From Planctomycetaceae bacterium (GTDB lineage Bacteria; Planctomycetota; Planctomycetia; Pirellulales; Pirellulaceae): a stretch of 7,721 nucleotides of DNA. Of this stretch, positions 6,473 through 7,721 are shown one piece after another. Made by a program: the position numbers and the translations under genes. The stretch spans positions 1 to 7,721 of the forward strand of contig JAHEAM010000170.1 of assembly GCA_024642765.1 (NCBI GenBank), given 5' to 3'. The notes below the pieces were generated by a model. It ran no database searches and had not been told where the DNA came from. It saw only the letters and a list, made by a program, of their open reading frames with translations. Position 1 is the first letter of the stretch; each line of letters begins with the position of its first letter.

Positions 6473-6496
6473 CTATGGCTATGTCACGAGAAAAAA

Positions 6497-7721
6497 ATGA
6501 ATTTGACCCAATTCTTTTTTTGGACCGGTTTTAGTGCGCCTTGGTGCTTAAACCGATCATTGAAATTCCTTTCGATCGTTAGCGTCGGCTTGTTGGCTTG
6601 CGTTACCAACGTACTTGCTCAAGACGATTCGATGGGCAGCGGCCCATCACGGACTGCGATTCTTGTACCCACCGAACCGCGACCGGGCCCTAGTCCACTT
6701 GAGATGCGCAACCTTACTCAGCGTCCGGAAGGCGACAATGGATCGATTGTCGAGCTAATTCAAAGTACTTCCGATGTGGATTCCACAATAGAAGTCGTCG
6801 TGGGAAGAACTCGATTACTCACACTACAAGAACCTCTAGCACAAGTGGACGGCAAGTCCACTCCGGTCGTTGCCGTTGGCGAACCGTCAGTGATTGAGTT
6901 TGATGTTCTACCATCGTCACAGATGATTCGCCTGTTGGGGCGCAAGGTAGGCGTTACCGATCTATCAATCATTTCGGCGTCTGGAAAAGCCTATAGCTTT
7001 GAAGTGCGAGTCGTTTACGACCTCAATTATTTGCGAGCCTATATTAAGCAACTGTTTCCGAACGCCACAATTCAGCTACATCAAATGTACGAACACTTGG
7101 TCGTCGAAGGCGAAGCGTCGAGCACGGATCAAGCAAGTCAAGTTATCCAAGCATTGCAACTCTATTTGGGCTCAGCGCAGTTCGCGCGGTCCGTCAAAGG
7201 GAAGAGCAATACTGGAGCAGCTAGCGCAAGTCCTGGTAACGAACCGCTTCCATCTCAACCGGACGAAGAAAATCCAGACGCTCAGGCTAATCCGTATCTT
7301 GCCGGCAATGAAGAAAAGCCTGATGTTTCAACGACGCTGCCACCACCGCAAATTATCAACCTTATTCGCGTGCCTGGCATTCAGCAAGTTATGCTGCAGG
7401 TGAAAATTGCGGAAGTCGATCGAACAGCTCTACGGCAGATGGGTTCGAGTTGGTTGTATCAAGACTCAAAAGGACGAACGCTGGGCGCAAGGAATGGTTC
7501 ATCGAGTCCCATCGCCAGCGATGAGGGCGCGTTGTTGGGATTGGCTTTGGGGGGGACGTCGACGAGCTTTGCCATTCTACCTAATACTAAACTCAATATA
7601 GCGTTTGATGCGCTGCGATCGAACCAAGTCCTCAATATTTTGGCTGAACCTAATCTGATGGCAATGCACGGACAAAAGGCTAGTTTTTTAGCTGGCGGTG
7701 AGTTTCCTGTTCCTGTGCCCC
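6497..7721 (+). CDS. cpaC: Flp/Tad pilus outer-membrane secretin, CpaC/RcpA family (partial, C-terminus beyond window)
   Basis: The frame is open for 408 codons from ATG 6497 to the edge. Residues 1-41 are a long signal peptide (basic Arg20/Lys23, hydrophobic core 24-40, cleavage after Val-Leu-Ala). Residues about 96-174 match the pilus-formation N-domain of type II/III secretins, and 175-233 resemble a BON-like periplasmic domain (Tyr-Asp-Leu-x-Tyr-Leu start, Val-Val-Glu-Gly-Glu-Ala core). A polar linker rich in Pro, Asn, Glu, Asp and Ser runs from 234 to about 285. The secretin domain starts near 286 with Val-Pro-Gly-Ile-Gln-Gln-Val-Met-Leu-Gln-Val and Ala-Glu-Val-Asp-Arg, followed by Leu-Ala-Glu-Pro-Asn-Leu and Phe-Leu-Ala-Gly-Gly-Glu-Phe-Pro near the edge; these are hallmark motifs. 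The family forms the outer-membrane ring through which Flp pili leave the cell. The ribosome-binding site is weak; TTG at 6560 is an alternative start giving a more typical signal peptide. Further Tad genes are expected to the right. Confidence 0.95.
   Translation, partial: MNLTQFFFWTGFSAPWCLNRSLKFLSIVSVGLLACVTNVLAQDDSMGSGPSRTAILVPTEPRPGPSPLEMRNLTQRPEGDNGSIVELIQSTSDVDSTIEVVVGRTRLLTLQEPLAQVDGKSTPVVAVGEPSVIEFDVLPSSQMIRLLGRKVGVTDLSIISASGKAYSFEVRVVYDLNYLRAYIKQLFPNATIQLHQMYEHLVVEGEASSTDQASQVIQALQLYLGSAQFARSVKGKSNTGAASASPGNEPLPSQPDEENPDAQANPYLAGNEEKPDVSTTLPPPQIINLIRVPGIQQVMLQVKIAEVDRTALRQMGSSWLYQDSKGRTLGARNGSSSPIASDEGALLGLALGGTSTSFAILPNTKLNIAFDALRSNQVLNILAEPNLMAMHGQKASFLAGGEFPVPVP

Larger units (their letters stand above)
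6151..6496. promoter_or_regulatory. Divergent intergenic region between the sigma-54 activator and pilus secretin
   Basis: Promoters for both flanking genes must lie in or near these 346 nt. AACTCCCTTT occurs twice on the plus strand (6358-6367 and 6463-6472). A TTGACG that could be a -35 lies at 6338-6343 but has no -10 at normal spacing. I scanned every GG and CC for the strict GG-N10-GC sigma-54 spacing on both strands and found none. The nearest approach is TGCCGAATATTTTGCA on the minus strand (6296-6311), which has a perfect TTGCA -12 block but lacks the -24 GG. Confidence 0.5.

Noticed and set aside
6999..7403. Open plus-strand frame of 134 codons inside the secretin gene
   Set aside because: It is in another frame of a well-supported secretin gene and is Arg/Lys/Ser-rich shadow translation.

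Overview
This 7.7 kb window is bacterial chromosomal DNA of moderate GC content. It has long non-coding gaps, many short membrane or exported proteins, TTG/GTG start ambiguity and weak Shine-Dalgarno sites. Together with a CpaC/RcpA-type pilus secretin carrying an acidic Pro/Asn linker, this is most like a planctomycete of the Pirellulaceae type. That assignment is an inference from style; no marker gene in the window proves it.

Layout. On the minus strand at the left edge is a probable two-gene operon: a secreted YceI-family lipocalin-like protein (714-1304), followed 6 nt downstream by a polytopic membrane protein that runs off the window (1-707). Next is a gene-free stretch ending in a complete tRNA-Asn(GTT) (1969-2041) with a textbook intrinsic terminator (2049-2075). 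A second gene-free stretch (2076-2442) contains a GC-rich perfect hairpin and may be a dispersed repeat. It is followed by a minus-strand four-helix membrane protein resembling the hydroxylaminobenzene mutase (HabA/HabB) family (2443-2919). At 3333-3629 (minus) there is a short lipoprotein-like gene whose frame is cut by two adjacent stop codons and then stays open for 58 more codons. A 14-bp perfect palindrome sits just upstream of its start. About 0.7 kb with no convincing gene follows.

The right half holds a small four-helix membrane protein (4357-4779, plus) that converges tail-to-tail, with a 6-nt gap, on a sigma-54 (RpoN) enhancer-binding regulator (4786-6150, minus). The regulator has a degenerate receiver domain, an intact GAFTGA-containing AAA+ domain and a Fis-type HTH. 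Across a 346-bp divergent intergenic region lies the start of a Flp/Tad pilus secretin (6497 to the edge, plus). It contains the signal peptide, pilus-N domain, BON-like domain, linker and the first part of the secretin domain; the rest lies outside the window.

How they work together. The only persuasive functional link is the divergent regulator/secretin pair, which suggests that the activator may control the Tad pilus locus. However, a hand scan of the shared intergenic region found no strict GG-N10-GC sigma-54 promoter on either strand, so its targets may lie elsewhere. I found no CRISPR array, insertion sequence, integrase or clear new defence system.
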